From contig NC_090025.1 in NCBI RefSeq assembly GCF_037176765.1, forward strand, positions 143,278,758 to 143,342,757: a stretch of 64,000 nt of DNA, written 5' to 3'. This document shows, piece by piece, positions 1-19,145 of this stretch. This DNA is from Anolis sagrei. Its lineage: Eukaryota; Chordata; Lepidosauria; Squamata; Anolidae. The notes beneath the pieces were generated by a model. It made no database searches. It worked only from the letters and a program-made list of their open reading frames with translations, and was not told where the DNA came from. Position numbers and translations under genes: made by a program. The first letter of the stretch is position 1. The number at the start of each line of letters is the position of its first letter.

Positions 1-2560
1 CTTCTTGTGGGAGAATTTTAATGATTAACGATTTAGTATAAAGATGCCTTTTAATATTTGGTACATTTGAAGTGCTAATGATTTCTTCCTGTTAAGTTTT
101 TTTGGTCCCAAGATATTTCTTATGTGAAATGTTTGATTTCCTGTGAGAGAAATATTTTGGGCTGAATCTACACACTTGATAATGTGAAGATGACAATTCC
201 TAAATTCCCCACAGCTTCTAATTTGTATATGCACTAAAAGGGTGGTTGAGAAGTTGAAATGAATTCCAACAAAAGAACATGATTTCCTGGTTCACCTTAA
301 TTTTTCATCTTAGAACACGTGTTTGTGTAATTTATGCATTGCCTTTGTATGGATGTGAATGGGAGTGCGGCATTTCCTGAGGAATCAATCTGAATAACTC
401 AAAATAATGGGAAAATTGGATATTGTTGAAATATCTTGGAATTGGCTTGTTTGTGTTGAGTGATTATTTGGCTCAAAACAATCCAGTGTAGTACTAATTT
501 AATTAATTGAGCTGTGGGCAGAGAATCTTGACTGAATTGCATTGAGCAAGAAAAACTGAAGATAGCAGGTAAGTGAGATTTACATATCAATCTTTTTATT
601 TGAAAAATAATTTCAGGTATTCAATAACCATAACCAAAATGAAAACTACTGTAAAACATGATTTAACTTTCTGGAACTTAGCATTTTATCACTGAACAAC
701 AAATATGCTGTTTTGTATAAATGGTCTTACATATTATTCTCTAGACTATCCATTGCTGGCAATGGATCTGCCAAAAATTAAAATACGATTAATTTTGATA
801 ATTGTTTTATATGTGTAGGTGAGTATTTCTAACATCTGGTAGTGTATAGTTCTGATAACTGTATTGTGAGCGACCCCCCCCCCCCCAAATGAGAATTCTT
901 TTAAATTCTCAGTAGATTTTAACAAGGTCCAAAGATTTTTTTAAAGGCAAACTGAAGGCATTCCACTTGTAATAAGCTTTAGAGAGAAATCTGTATATTT
1001 TCTTCAGGCAACACTAAAAGCTCCTTCCAGAGAGGTTATTGAAGTGGGCTTTGATTGCTTATTTAATCTGCTTCTGGAGAATGTAAATAATATTCATGGA
1101 TATAGTTGATACTTTGTATAAAGACTTTCATAGTCAAATAGTATTTAAATGTTTAAAAACTGATCAGTGCCCCAATCCTGGATATTTGAGTTGTCATCTA
1201 TCAGCATGGCTACTGTAACAAGAGTTTGCAGTATGATGCATTATTATAGAAGTTGCTATATTATTAGAAGTTGCTACTTCTATAATCCAGAAATGTAATT
1301 GGCAGAGCAAATGTGAACACATTTTTCATAGATTCCCCCCCCCCCCCCCCCCCAAATATGGAACAAATAATAGTAGCTGGAGAAAATATTTTTAGACAAA
1401 GCACTTTTAAATATTTATCAAAGAGATGGGCTGGCTTTTGTTCTCCATCAGAAATTTAAGTGATCTTAAAGAAAATCCCGATTAGTGTGGCATCACTGGA
1501 GTGTATATATTAAGGCTGCTTTTTATTCTCGGTATGTTTAATTACAACTAAGTCTCTGGTTTCTCCCATCACTACAAGCTGCAAGTTTTAACTGTGTATG
1601 TTGACTTCAGTTTTAAAATTTCTTTGTTAATACAGTATAGGATAATTTTTAATTTTTCACTCGTGTGGAGTTTAAGCATATTTCCTAAATTTTATATAGG
1701 ATCTTGCTAGTCATATTGTTTACTTGTTTAATGTACAGAACACACAGCCTTAAAATGCTGCTTTTAATGTTACATTAGTAAATGTCTTGTGTAAAATGTA
1801 CATTTTACTAATACTTTAGTTAACTGTCAATCCATTTCTAAATCTGAGAGGACTTTTGGGGAAAACATGTCAGGTCATTTAAAAGTGTGAAACTGCAGAA
1901 AATATTGATTTACTATTTATGTAGCTAACATCAGGGGAAATATTTTTAGGAACATTGTATATATTCTGTCTCTTGTCTCTCTTTTCCAGAGAGAGGAGAG
2001 AATAGCACATGTGTACCTGTTAATTTAAGATTCCATATTTTCTCCATCTATCTGCATGCTGCTTAGTCTCTTTCCAGCTGAGAAGTCTTAGATTAAATAA
2101 AAATAATGCCATTCCATGAATCTCCATTTTTCTGAGTCAACTTTCTTGATTATGAATTGATATCTTGCTCTAATTGAGAAGCATTTTCAAGTATAGTTTT
2201 CAAATCTCGAAGTTGGAATATTGACCTGTGTTTCTCAGTCTGTCTGATTTTGGGAACTGGATGTTTTTTTCCCCCTGATGTATCGGGAACTGAAATTTTA
2301 TTTATACTGATTGGCTACAACTGTTCCCTAGAAAGCTGCCACAGACTGGCCCTGGTCCAGGGATCACCACTTTAAGTATCATTTATCTACATCACATCAC
2401 ATGAAGAGTAGTAAGCTTTATATCAGTTGTGGGGTGTTTTTTTCTTGAAAAGGGCCATTGACTCAGGAGTGGGTGAGTTGCAGTTTTGGGATTTCAGTGC
2501 TCTTTGTGACATTCCTGTAATTTTCCTGATCTCACCTTAATGCTTGTTTAAATATAAACC
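1..2560. other. AT-rich, repeat-poor stretch, possible 3' UTR of an upstream gene
   Basis: No exon or transposon is recognisable here. Two long C runs occur (about 13 C at 874-886 and 19 C at 1335-1353). The lack of the repeats that crowd the rest of the window would suit a long 3' UTR reading in from the left. In mammals the genes to the left of YEATS4 include LYZ and CPSF6, but no coding sequence of either is visible, so this is only a guess. Confidence 0.25.
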
Positions 2561-2656
2561 CAGGCATGGGCAAACTTCAGCCCTCCAGGTAGGCTGTTAA
2601 GAATTGTGGGAGTTGAGGTGCAAAACACCTGGAGGGCCGAAGATTGTCCATGCCTG
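2561..2656. mobile_element. hAT-type foldback MITE, shortened
   Basis: Terminal inverted repeat CAGGCATGGGCAAACTT at the left and its complement at the right. The arms carry the CCTCCAGGTG/CACCTGGAGG pair seen in the copies at 26934 and 49002. The left arm is shortened. A G run (2668-2680) follows directly. No clear 8-bp target duplication. Confidence 0.6.
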
Positions 2657-4001
2657 GGTTAGCCCAAGGGGGGGGGGGGGCAGGTTTCTCACCCTAGTTG
2701 TACACAGTTACTTTTGTTCAAATTAATGTTTGAGCATATGCTACAAAATTTTGTATTTTACATTAAGAGGTTACTTTTTGAGTTATTATTTTGGATGTCA
2801 TATACATTATATAAACTGTTTAATAATCTAGAAGTCTTAGATGACTTTCTAGTTTTTTAAAAAAGAATGAAGTTTACACAGTGTGAACACAGAGAATTTA
2901 AAATAAGGTTTGTAAAAACACTTTTCAGTCTCTGAAATAAGCAGATGCTCTTTTTTTTAATGATTTAGCCTGCAGTTTTACTAGGCCACATCTTATTCAT
3001 ACATATATTTACAAATCATAATTTGTATTTGTATGTACTAATACATTTGTGCATGACTATTTTTTAAAAAATACATAATGATCATGACCTAATGCATGAT
3101 GGTTCATGTGGTAGTGTTGCTATTCTTGACATTGAAATGTCATAAGGTGAGCGGGTATACTGTCAAATTTACATATGTGCTTTAATCCCACCATCCCATC
3201 TCTTATATTCTTATATCGGAACTCCTTTCTTCAGGTGACTGTTAGGATTTGGTCTTTAATCTGCAAAAGAAGTTACCTTGTGTTGGAGACAAATAAAGAC
3301 AGTTTAACAAGTCATTTAAGACTGCCTTGTATTCTTTCGGTATTATGTGCTACCGTTGTGAAATAAAAGTACGGCTCCGAAATATGACAAAATTGTTCTC
3401 ATTGGTGCCTGAGATAGTGATCTTTTTTGCTTTCTGCTGATTCAGTGGATACAAACTTTGTTAATCATGCACAAAATTATTTTAAAGTATTATTTATAAC
3501 ATCTTCAGTCCATGGGTTTAAGATATATATGACAAGTGAATTTTGTGTGTAGACTTGGGTCCCATCTCCAAAGTGTCCCATTATGTATATGCAGATATCC
3601 CAAAATCTGAAAAAATTGAAATAAGTAAACACTCCTGGGCCCAAGCATATAGAAGCACATCATTACTGTTTTATATGTGCATGTATACACACAAAGCTGT
3701 TCCTGAACTTAGGTTTGGATTGTGAAACTGTATCAAGAAGAGAAAAGTGAAATTGATATTGCTCCTAATGATCAAAGAGAAGCCTTACTTCACTTCCAGA
3801 TCTAGTAGATTATTTGGCTTTTCTATTGCAAGAGTGTCATACACAATATATACATACTTTCTCCATCAAAGAAGACCCCATCAAATATTTGTAACGCTTT
3901 ACTGCTAGGTCCTGACATCCACCATGTGCATCTCTTTGTATCCATCCCCTTTGTATCTTAAAAAAAATCTGAAAATTCATGTTACAGACTTTAAGCTATA
4001 G
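2657..4001. other. Intergenic, no gene seen
   Basis: AT-rich sequence without a recognisable exon. Several AATAAA-type signals lie at about 3292-3370, which would fit the end of an upstream 3' UTR. Short open frames here show no codon or motif support. Confidence 0.3.
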
Positions 4002-4136
4002 CAGTGGTTCTCAACCTGTGGGTCTCCAGGTGTTTTGGCCTACAATTCCCAGAAATCCCAGCCAGTTTACCAGCTGTTAGGATTTCTGGGAGTTGAAGGC
4101 CAAAACATCTGGGAACCCACAGGTTGAGAACCAGTG
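4002..4136. mobile_element. hAT (Charlie-like) foldback MITE
   Basis: Starts CAGTGGTTCTCAACC and ends with the near complement GGTTGAGAACCAGTG. The two halves are complementary through most of the 135 bp. Flanked by 8-bp target duplications AGCTATAG (3994-4001) and AGTTATAG (4137-4144), differing at one base. The TIR and the 8-bp duplication identify a nonautonomous hAT. Four more copies lie at 41677, 48209, 48492 and 60795. Confidence 0.8.
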
Positions 4137-5167
4137 AGTTATAGTGTTGACTCTTTTGCCTAAAAGGGTACAAATTGGCAGAAGGAAAATCCAGCACAAA
4201 CAGGATTCCAACCATCACTCAAAAAGAATGATGTAGAGCCAACAATGTAAACTGTTGCCTTGTGCATATTATGTACCAATATTTTTCTGATTTAGATACA
4301 CTATCCATGTAAAATCATTTTTAAATAACCAAAAATACAACAAGATGATAAATATTCTCTGAAATTCTAGGTGAAACAAGTTCATTTAAAATTAAAAATT
4401 GACTCAATTTAATACTTTTTGTCTTATTTTGCTAGCCTTATTTTGCTATGTTGAACTGTAACAACTAAGTTGATTTTTCAAAAGACTTACTTAGCCATGG
4501 TCACTGGCAAAATTAATAGCTATACAGACACAGACATAATGATTAAGGTGTAATTTTCTGAAAGCTATTCTTTACTAGGAATTATTTGAACCAACAATTT
4601 TATGGGTTGTTTTTTTTAATTAGGTGTTAAAATTAATTTGTTACAGGTGATAACAACTATACACAAAATTTTATTCCTATTATCAGTAGATTTTAATGAC
4701 CACTGACACATCTGAGAAAGGAAGAAGAAGCAGGTATGGAAGACAACGGGAAACTGCTGTATTCTAATTTAAATAAATGAATAGAACTAACCTGTCAGCT
4801 TTTGAAAAAAGTACGTTTCCTCTGGACTTTGCACATGCTCTGTGGGTTCCTGCTGGTAGGTTTGAATCTGAAATACACATGATAGCACCCATTAAAATCT
4901 TACTGTATTTTGTATATGTACACATGATTATTGAATTACACAGACCACAGCAAATAAAGTGGTCTGTTCTCATTAGAACTAGCAGTTTTATATTTATGAT
5001 TGCTATTGTGATTTTGGTCTTCAGCGTAATTCCTGCCAAATATTTTGACTACGAAGAAACAATCGGCTGTGCTTATTTGGGATGATGGGTTGAAGTCAAT
5101 CCATTTGAAGGTGTCAGGTTAGGAGGGTGGCCTCAGAGTGTGCAGGCAAAGTAGAAAGGCAAATAGT
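4137..5167. other. Intergenic, no gene seen
   Basis: AT-rich unique-looking sequence. The overlapping open frames on both strands at 4764-5085 have no recognisable domain and are taken as chance. Confidence 0.3.
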
Positions 5168-5376
5168 GGTTGCATCTACAATGTAGAATTAATGCATTTT
5201 GCCACCATTTTTATTGCTATGTCTCAATTTATGGAATCCCAGGAGTTGTACTTTGGTGAAGGACCGGATCTATTTGGCAGAGAAGGCTAGAAAACTGCAA
5301 CCTCCATGATTCCGTAGCATTGAGCCACAGTAGTTAAAATGGTGGCAAACCACATTAATTCTACATAGTAGGTTCA
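5168..5376. mobile_element. Foldback MITE, GCATCTACA family
   Basis: The left half contains TGCATCTACAATGTAGAATT and the right half the complementary AATTCTACAT. The centre carries the paired AGGAGTTGTA and CTCCATGATT type segments shared with the copies at 60088 and 27058. About 210 bp. Superfamily not fixed; no clear target duplication. Confidence 0.55.
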
Positions 5377-6314
5377 GTCCAGTGTTGCTTGTTCAACTAA
5401 CAAAATTGCTCACACATTAATTTATCTTGCTTTCAGATAGCTATCCTATTAACATGCTGAGAAGTCTATATAGCGTGTACTACAAAATGCCTGACATCTT
5501 TCTTTTCTCACACCCCTCCCCCCCCCCAGCACCTCTTGTCTATCTTTGTAAAAACTGGTGGAAACAATACAGAAAATGTGCCAAAAGTGCAGTAACAAGA
5601 GTCAAATGTTTTCATTATGGGTTTCTTTAGAGGTGACGTGGGGGCCCCACCTGTTAGAACAGGAGTTTCCCCCATCAGCAACATTCCCTGCATGGTTCCC
5701 TGTTGCTTGGTTCCTTTAATTCCATATCTGCCTCTGATTTAGGAAACGGTCTCACTGTTCACTCTGCTTCAAGGGCTGTGAGAATATGTTATATTGGGGA
5801 CACAGGAATGGTGTGAAACTTCATCAGTCTATTCTGAATGTGCACAGGATTGTCACGTGACAGAAAATGTAGATTGTGAAAAATCTAGAAAAACTTTGTG
5901 GAGTTTTGTTGGGGAGGATGGGGGCATTGCCACCCAATAAGAATACTAAGTTCCATCAGCTTTATCATTCACAGTAACAATTTGAATAGAGCAGTTCAAA
6001 CTAGAGTCAGGGATCCCAATAAATGGGGTAAAGTGACAGAGGGAATGCAAACAGCAAATATTCCAGGGGTAAATACATTTCAAGACTCCATGCTATAACG
6101 TTGGACATTTAAGAAGGAAAAATCAAGCGATGGGCAGAAATCTTACTGGGGAAAGGAACAATAGTTCTAGTCTAAAATATTGTATATTCTATATTACATG
6201 TAATATTGCAGTATAGTGGTATAGTACAATACAGTAATATATAGTGCTAATGTGCTGTGCTTATACATATACATGTTGATAATGTAATACAATATAATAC
6301 TAATATAATATAAA
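5377..6314. other. Intergenic, no gene seen
   Basis: Nothing recognisable apart from AT-rich dinucleotide-like sequence at about 6180-6310. Confidence 0.3.
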
Positions 6315-6628
6315 AGGTAAAGGTTTTCCCTGATACTTATGTCCAACTCCGGGGGGTGGTGTGCATCTCCATTTCTTAGCCAAAGAGCTGGCGTCTGTAG
6401 ACTCCTCCAAGGTCATGTGGCTGGCATGACTGCATGGAGCGCCGTTACCTTCCTGCCAGAGCAGTACCTATTGATCTACTCACATTTGCATGTTTACAAA
6501 CTGCTAGGTTGATAGAAGCTGGAGCTAACAGCAGGAGCTGACAGTGCTCCCTCGAGTTGAACCGCTGACTTTTCAGTGAGCAAGTTCTGCAACTCAACAG
6601 TTTAACCCGCAGTGCCACAGGGGACTCC
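6315..6628 (-). mobile_element. tRNA-headed SINE with (ACCTTT) tail (Sauria type)
   Basis: On the minus strand it runs from GGAGTCCCCTGTGGCACTG through an A/B-box tRNA head and the body CATGCAAATGTGAGTAGATC to the tail AAAACCTTTACCTTT at about 6315. Full-length or nearly so. Same family as 7781, 8795, 12284, 17943 and 23065. Confidence 0.75.
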
Positions 6629-6671
6629 TAATACAGTATAATAATGATAATATTGTAATTCATTACTACTA

Positions 6672-7382
6672 TCTATATAAATAAACGTAATTTCGTTTGT
6701 GGGATTAACGTAACTCAAAAACCACTGGATGAATTGACATGAAATTTGGACACATCTACTAACCCAAGGAGTGACCATCACTCAAAAAATTGAGTTTGTC
6801 ATTTGGGAGTGGTAGTTGCTGGGATTTATAGTTAACCTACAATCAAAGAGCATTCTGAACTCCACCAATGATGGAATTGAACCAAACGTGGCACACCGGA
6901 CTCCCATGACCAACAGAAAACACTAGAAGGGTTTGGTGGGCATTGACCTTGAGTTTGGGAGTTGTAGTTCACCTACATCCAGAGAGTACTGTGGACTCAA
7001 ACAATGATGGATCTGGACCAAAGTTGGCATGAATATTCCATATGCCCAACTACGAATGCAGATGGAGTTTGGGGGAAATAGACCTTGACATTTGGGTGTT
7101 GTAATTACTGGGATTTATAGTTCACCTACAATCAAAGAACATTCCAAACCCCATGAATGATAGAATTGGGGCAAACTTCCCACACAGAACCCCTATGACC
7201 AATAGAAAATACTTAAGGCCGTCCAGTCCAACTCCCCTCACCAGGGCAAGAAAACGTAATCAAATACTGTTTACCCACAAGCATGAGGAAATTACTTATA
7301 TTCGAAAGCAACACTTTCTCATTACTTTATTTTACAGATCACCAGACTGAGCCACAGCAACACATGGCAGGGGATGGCTATT
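6672..7382 (+). mobile_element. Nonautonomous Helitron, copy 1
   Basis: The 5' end TCTATATAAATAAA begins the element. The 3' end has the imperfect hairpin GCCACAGCAACACATGGC, a short spacer and CTATT, then AT-rich target sequence. This matches Helitron ends (5' TC, 3' hairpin then CTRR-like). The body holds diverged duplicated segments (GGGATTTATAGTT occurs twice). A short CR1-like 3' piece (GTCCAGTCCAACTCCC) lies near 7218-7235. No Rep/helicase coding. Confidence 0.6.
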
Positions 7383-7387
7383 ATTAA

Positions 7388-7672
7388 ATAAATAGAAATG
7401 CAATGTTGTTTGTGGAATTAACATAACTCAAAAACCACTGGATGAATTGACACCAAATTTGGACACAAGACACCTATCAGGCCAATGAGTGACCATTACT
7501 CATACAAACACTGAAAAAAGCGGAAGGGACTTAAAAAGCCTAAAACACAAAGAAAAACCATATATACATATACATACATACATACACACACAAGCAGACA
7601 CAAGTATATATACACACAAAGCAGATATACACAAGACTGGGCCACAGTAACACATGGCAGGGGACAGCTAGT
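7388..7672 (+). mobile_element. Nonautonomous Helitron, copy 2, tandem with copy 1
   Basis: Repeats the start of copy 1 (ACTCAAAAACCACTGGATGA) and ends with the hairpin GGCCACAGTAACACATGGC followed by GGGGACAGCTAGT, a proper CTAGT terminus. The middle is simple (ACATA/CACA) sequence. It lies directly behind copy 1 in the same orientation. Confidence 0.6.
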
Positions 7673-7705
7673 ATTAAATATAAATATTACTGATAATATA
7701 TAATA

Positions 7706-7950
7706 TACTTATTAATGTATGTTTCAAGTTGTAATGTTTTTGAGAACCGCTTTGAGTCTCTGTATGGATAAAGTGGGATAAAGGTAAAGGTAGTCCCCTG
7801 ACATTAAGTCCAGTCATGTTTGACTCTGGGGTGTGGTGCTCATCTCCATTTCTAAGCCGAAGAGCCAGCGTTGTCCGGAGACACCTCCAAGGTCATGTGG
7901 CCAGCATGACTGCATGGAGCGCCGTGGGATATAAATAATTAAATAATATA
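7706..7950 (+). mobile_element. L2-type LINE 3' tail, split by a SINE
   Basis: The segment GAACCGCTTTGAGTC...GTGGGATATAAATAATTAAAT is the 3' terminus common to the L2 copies in this window (compare 59660-59750). It is interrupted at 7781-7923 by a SINE. Confidence 0.6.
7781..7923 (-). mobile_element. (ACCTTT)-tailed SINE, 5' truncated, nested in the L2 tail
   Basis: Minus-strand SINE with tail at 7781 and truncation at GAGCGCC (about 7923). Bounded by the 8-bp duplication GTGGGATA at 7773-7780 and 7924-7931, which fixes its limits and shows it went into the L2 tail. Confidence 0.75.
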
Positions 7951-8590
7951 TAGAACTACAGAATTACAACCAGTCCCGATTTATTGTTTTTCTAATTCCT
8001 AGGCCTGCCACGTGGGGCTTCTAGGACTTGAGAGTTAACCATATTTGGAGAACCAAAGCCTCGACACCTTTCTTATCATCTACATTCAAGCCTGATGTTA
8101 GCCACACTTCCCCTGACAAGGATTGCGTCCTTTTCTGCTTCCGGCCCAATCCATAGTGTTAGCTCTATGATCCACTTTCACTGCCTTAGCCGAATCCAGT
8201 GGCATCCTGGGGCTTGCAGTCTAGGGAGGGGCATTGAGAACGCAGCCAGAGAGCTCTTGGCTCTCACGAAACTTCAAGCCCCAGAATTCCGCAGGCGGTT
8301 GCCATGGCGGCGACAATGGAACATAGAGCTGTTCATGAAGACAGCCGAAACCCGGCTTGGCGCAGGTGAATTCGCCTCTTTGTGGCCAAGAGGGGCTAGA
8401 GAGCGCTGCGCCGGTCTTGCCTCACCCGGAAGGAGTTGTGGGCGAGCGAGCGAGGGGCCTGGTGGGCGGCCGAGGGGAGGGCGGGAGAGGCGGCTCGCGG
8501 AGAGGCGCCCGAGGCGGATGGGGATGCCTTTGCCCTAGCGCGGCCTGGCTGCTCTCGAGCGGCGCGAGGAGCCTTGGCTTCCGGTGCAAT

Positions 8591-16276
<7,686 letters not shown>

Positions 16277-16509
16277 CTCATATCTGCTCTTTAATAGGAC
16301 TAAAAATAAGCCTTCTGGTAATGAAATTATTAATGCTTTCTCCAAGGTTTAATAGTGATGATGGAATATAAGAAGATTCTGGAGGCAGGAGGGTGAGAGG
16401 TTTGTGTATGTTTTTGTGTGTGTTTGTGTGTGCGAGAGAGAGGTTCATCATGGAGCATTTCACTATTAAATGTTTTTAAAATAAAGAATATTTTCATGGT
16501 TGAAATAAA
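16277..16509 (+). terminator. YEATS4: YEATS4 3' UTR and poly(A) signals
   Basis: AATAAA at 16480-16485 and again at 16504-16509, about 205-230 bp after the stop, make a short 3' UTR likely. A further AATAAAA near 16913 could give a longer form. A GT-rich run at 16400-16437 lies upstream. Confidence 0.6.
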
Positions 16510-17835
16510 ATTGTCTTTTTGTTTTATTTAAATAGCATAGTTCTCTGTTTTTAAAAAGGAAGGAAAAAAGTTGCCCCCCTCCCATATTGCTTTGAGAGTT
16601 TCGTGGACATCTTCCTTTAGTAATTTCTTTGAGCCTTATATGAACCCTACTATAATATTGGTGTTAGATGTTTAGAAAGTGTACTGTTGGCTCACTTGAT
16701 AGGAATACATTGACCTAGATAAGAAGACATCTTTGATGCATTGAAGATAAAGTAACTCCCGTTTTTACTTGCCTTTAATTTTTGACTTTGTCAGAATCAT
16801 ATGATAAAGAAGAAGTATAATTATGGATTATGCATTGATGCAAATTGAAAACTGATCATAGCCCTAAGTGAATTCATTATGGTAGCAATGTCTGTTGCTT
16901 TGAGTTCTAAAAATAAAATACTTTTATGAAACATGTATGTATTTTTTTTCTTTAGTACATGTGATTTGTTTTTCCAACAGGCAAATTTCCAAGTAAGAGA
17001 TAAATAACTTAGTAGAATTTATTTGAACTACAGTGCATAGGTAGACCACATTCAAAAAATTAAATATTTTTCTGGGCATTACTTTAGAAATTGTGGCACA
17101 AGAGTAAAAATAACATAGAATGAATAGGGATAGGCTCCTAAATTAGAAAAAAATAACAGCAGTTCAACGTATTTCAGCAAGCTTTTTATTTAAAACCTAG
17201 CATTATGCATATATTAAATGAAACAACCTGGTCAGTTGAGTCTTGCCTTTATTGACCAACCAAAATGCACAAAATACAAACCCTGAAAATATTTCTTTCT
17301 GGGTTTGCAACTACCAGGCATATTTATTTTGTTTTGTCAAGTAATGTAATGACCACTAATTTTCTTTTAGTTATAATGAGTGACTTTACCTACTACTTCA
17401 AAAAGGTTATTTTGGCCTACTTTTCTGTTTTCAAAATACATTTTTGTAAACAAATGCATTGCTCTTAAAAGTAATGGGAGGTAACAACTAATGTCAGTTA
17501 GTTAATATAAAATAGTATTCCGAATTCTTTTGATGTGTTGGTTTATATGTACAGTATATATCAACTACCTTAAAAGTAGTTACATTAGATCTATTTTTTA
17601 AAACAGCTATGCTTTCAAAATTCAGTTAGTCTAATATAATCTACTTGTGATGAAACTGTATGAGCACTTCTAAAATGTCATTTATATTTTGTGCAGTAGG
17701 TGGCAGTTTTACACAGTATCACTGTTAAGCCCACTTAACAGTTTCTTACTGTTAAGTTTGTTTAACTTTTGATTAGGAGAGAATTCTCATGAGCCTTCCA
17801 GTAAAATGATTTAATATCTTTTGACATATTGAAAA
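16510..17835. other. Intergenic between YEATS4 and SINE cluster
   Basis: AT-rich unique-looking sequence. It may include an extended YEATS4 3' UTR up to about 16930. No other gene or repeat recognised. Confidence 0.35.
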
Positions 17836-17940
17836 GAAAGTGTGGTGCAGTGATTTAAGTGTTGGACTGTTAGGGTTTGAAACGGCACTTGACCATGGGA
17901 ATCCATTATGTGAACTTGGCGAAGTCACATTCTCTCAGCT
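17836..17940 (+). mobile_element. tRNA-headed SINE head, (CAA)-tailed family
   Basis: GTGGTGCAGTGATTTAAGTG, a worn B box AGGGTTTGAAACGG, then CACTTGACCATGGGAATCC and GGCGAAGTCACATTCTCTCA. Cut short by the next SINE. Confidence 0.5.
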
Positions 17941-17942
17941 CA

Positions 17943-18214
17943 GGGCCATGGTGGTGCAACCGGTTAAACTGTTGAGCTGCTGAACTTGCTGACTGGAAGG
18001 TTGGCGGTTCAGATCCACAGGATGGGGTGAGCTCTCGCTGTTAGCCCCAGCTCCTGCCAACCTAGCAGTTCGAAAACATGCAAATGTGAGTAGATCAATA
18101 GGTACTGTCTCAGCGGGAAAATAAACGGTGCTCCATGCAGTCATGCTGGTCACATAACCGGGAGGTGTCTATGGACAATGCAGGCTCCTCAGCTTAGAAA
18201 TTGAGCCTTTACCT
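17943..18214 (+). mobile_element. (ACCTTT)-tailed tRNA SINE
   Basis: Head CATGGTGGTGCAACCGGTTA, B box GGTTCAGATCC, the usual body, and end GAGCCTTTACCTTTA. Slightly shortened before the tail. Confidence 0.7.
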
Positions 18215-18215
18215 T

Positions 18216-18352
18216 TATCTGTGTGTCTATGTTTCATTGTCTCAAGGCATTGAATGTTTGCCTTGTGTCCCTGTATATACTGAAATCCGCCCAGAATGCC
18301 CCTGAGATAGGGTGGAATACAAATAAAGTAATTATTATTATTATTATTATTA
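18216..18352 (+). mobile_element. LINE 3' tail (L2-like) ending in (ATT)n
   Basis: GAATGTTTGCC, then AATCCGCCCAGAATGCCCCT, GATAGGGTGGAATAC and AATAAAG leading into an ATT microsatellite, which is shared with the R4-like piece that follows. Confidence 0.55.
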
Positions 18353-18355
18353 TAT

Positions 18356-18625
18356 TTTACTGACACAAAACACAGTATGTCATAGCAAATGAGATATATA
18401 TGCTGGATTTCGTATCACAAAATCACAAGTCGAACATTTCCCAAGCATTTAGGACTGTGATGTATTTTCGAATAATGTGCGCAGATCCAAGTAAGGTGGC
18501 CTTTTGCAGTTGACAGATCGTGATTTTGTCAATGTTTATTATTTCCAAATGCTGGCTGAGATCTTTTTGCATGGCAACCAGTGTCCTGAGTACCACTGGG
18601 ACCACCTATACTGGTTTATGCCAGA
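18356..18625 (-). mobile_element. R4-like LINE C-terminus and 3' UTR, between ATT repeats
   Basis: The minus strand encodes VPVVLRTLVAMQKDLSQHLE then LQKATLLGSAHIIRK, the C-terminal tail of restriction-endonuclease-type LINEs. The 3' UTR (complement of TCACAAAATCACAAGTC) matches the copy at 63655. ATT-type microsatellites lie on both sides. Clade R4/Dong is inferred. Confidence 0.5.
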
Positions 18626-18659
18626 GCCTTTGCATTATTATCATTATTATTATTACTCA

Positions 18660-18790
18660 AACAAAGGTAAAGGCAATCTCCCTCTGAATTAAGGCTGCAA
18701 AGAAAACCCTGCAATAGATTCACCTTAAGGACCCCACAAGTCAGAAATCACTTGAAGACACACAACAACAACAACAACAACAACAACAAA
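18660..18790 (+). mobile_element. SINE 3' part with (CAA)n tail
   Basis: TCTCCCTCTGAATTAAGGC, GATTCACCTTAAGGACCCC and CAGAAATCACTTGAAGACAC followed by (CAA)n at about 18763-18790: the body and tail shared by the tRNA- and 5S-headed SINEs. Confidence 0.6.
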
Positions 18791-18884
18791 AACTGGGGAA
18801 AGGCCTCCATCCATTCCAACTGCTATGGAGCAAAAGAACAACCAGTACTTACTAGACTTAATCTTCCTCCTTTTCTTTATGTGT

Positions 18885-19145
18885 CATACCTTTTTTTAGA
18901 TTGTAAACTGCTCAAGTCACTTTGATTTATGATGGCCTTATAAGTTTCATACAGTTTTCTTAGACAAGGAATATTCAGAGATGGTTTGCAAGCCTCATTC
19001 CTCTGAAATATAGCCTACAGCATCTGGTTTTAGCTGGCAGTATCCCATTCCAAGTACTAACAAGGCTTGTTAGTACATAGATGAAAACAATCTAGAAGTA
19101 CTAGCCAGGACCGACTTTGCTTAGCTTTCAAAATTGGATAACTGA
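18885..19145 (-). mobile_element. 5S-rRNA-headed SINE
   Basis: On the minus strand the head reads complementary to TTGCTTAGCTTTCAAAATTG and CCCATTCCAAGTACTAACAA, the 5S internal promoter region. Body ATTCCTCTGAAATATAGCC and TTCTTAGACAAGGAATATTC as in the copy at 32858. Part of the head is duplicated (AAGTACTA twice). Confidence 0.6.

Noticed and set aside
4764-5085. Overlapping 91- and 102-residue open frames on opposite strands
   Set aside because: No motif, no splice context and no similarity to known families that I recognise.
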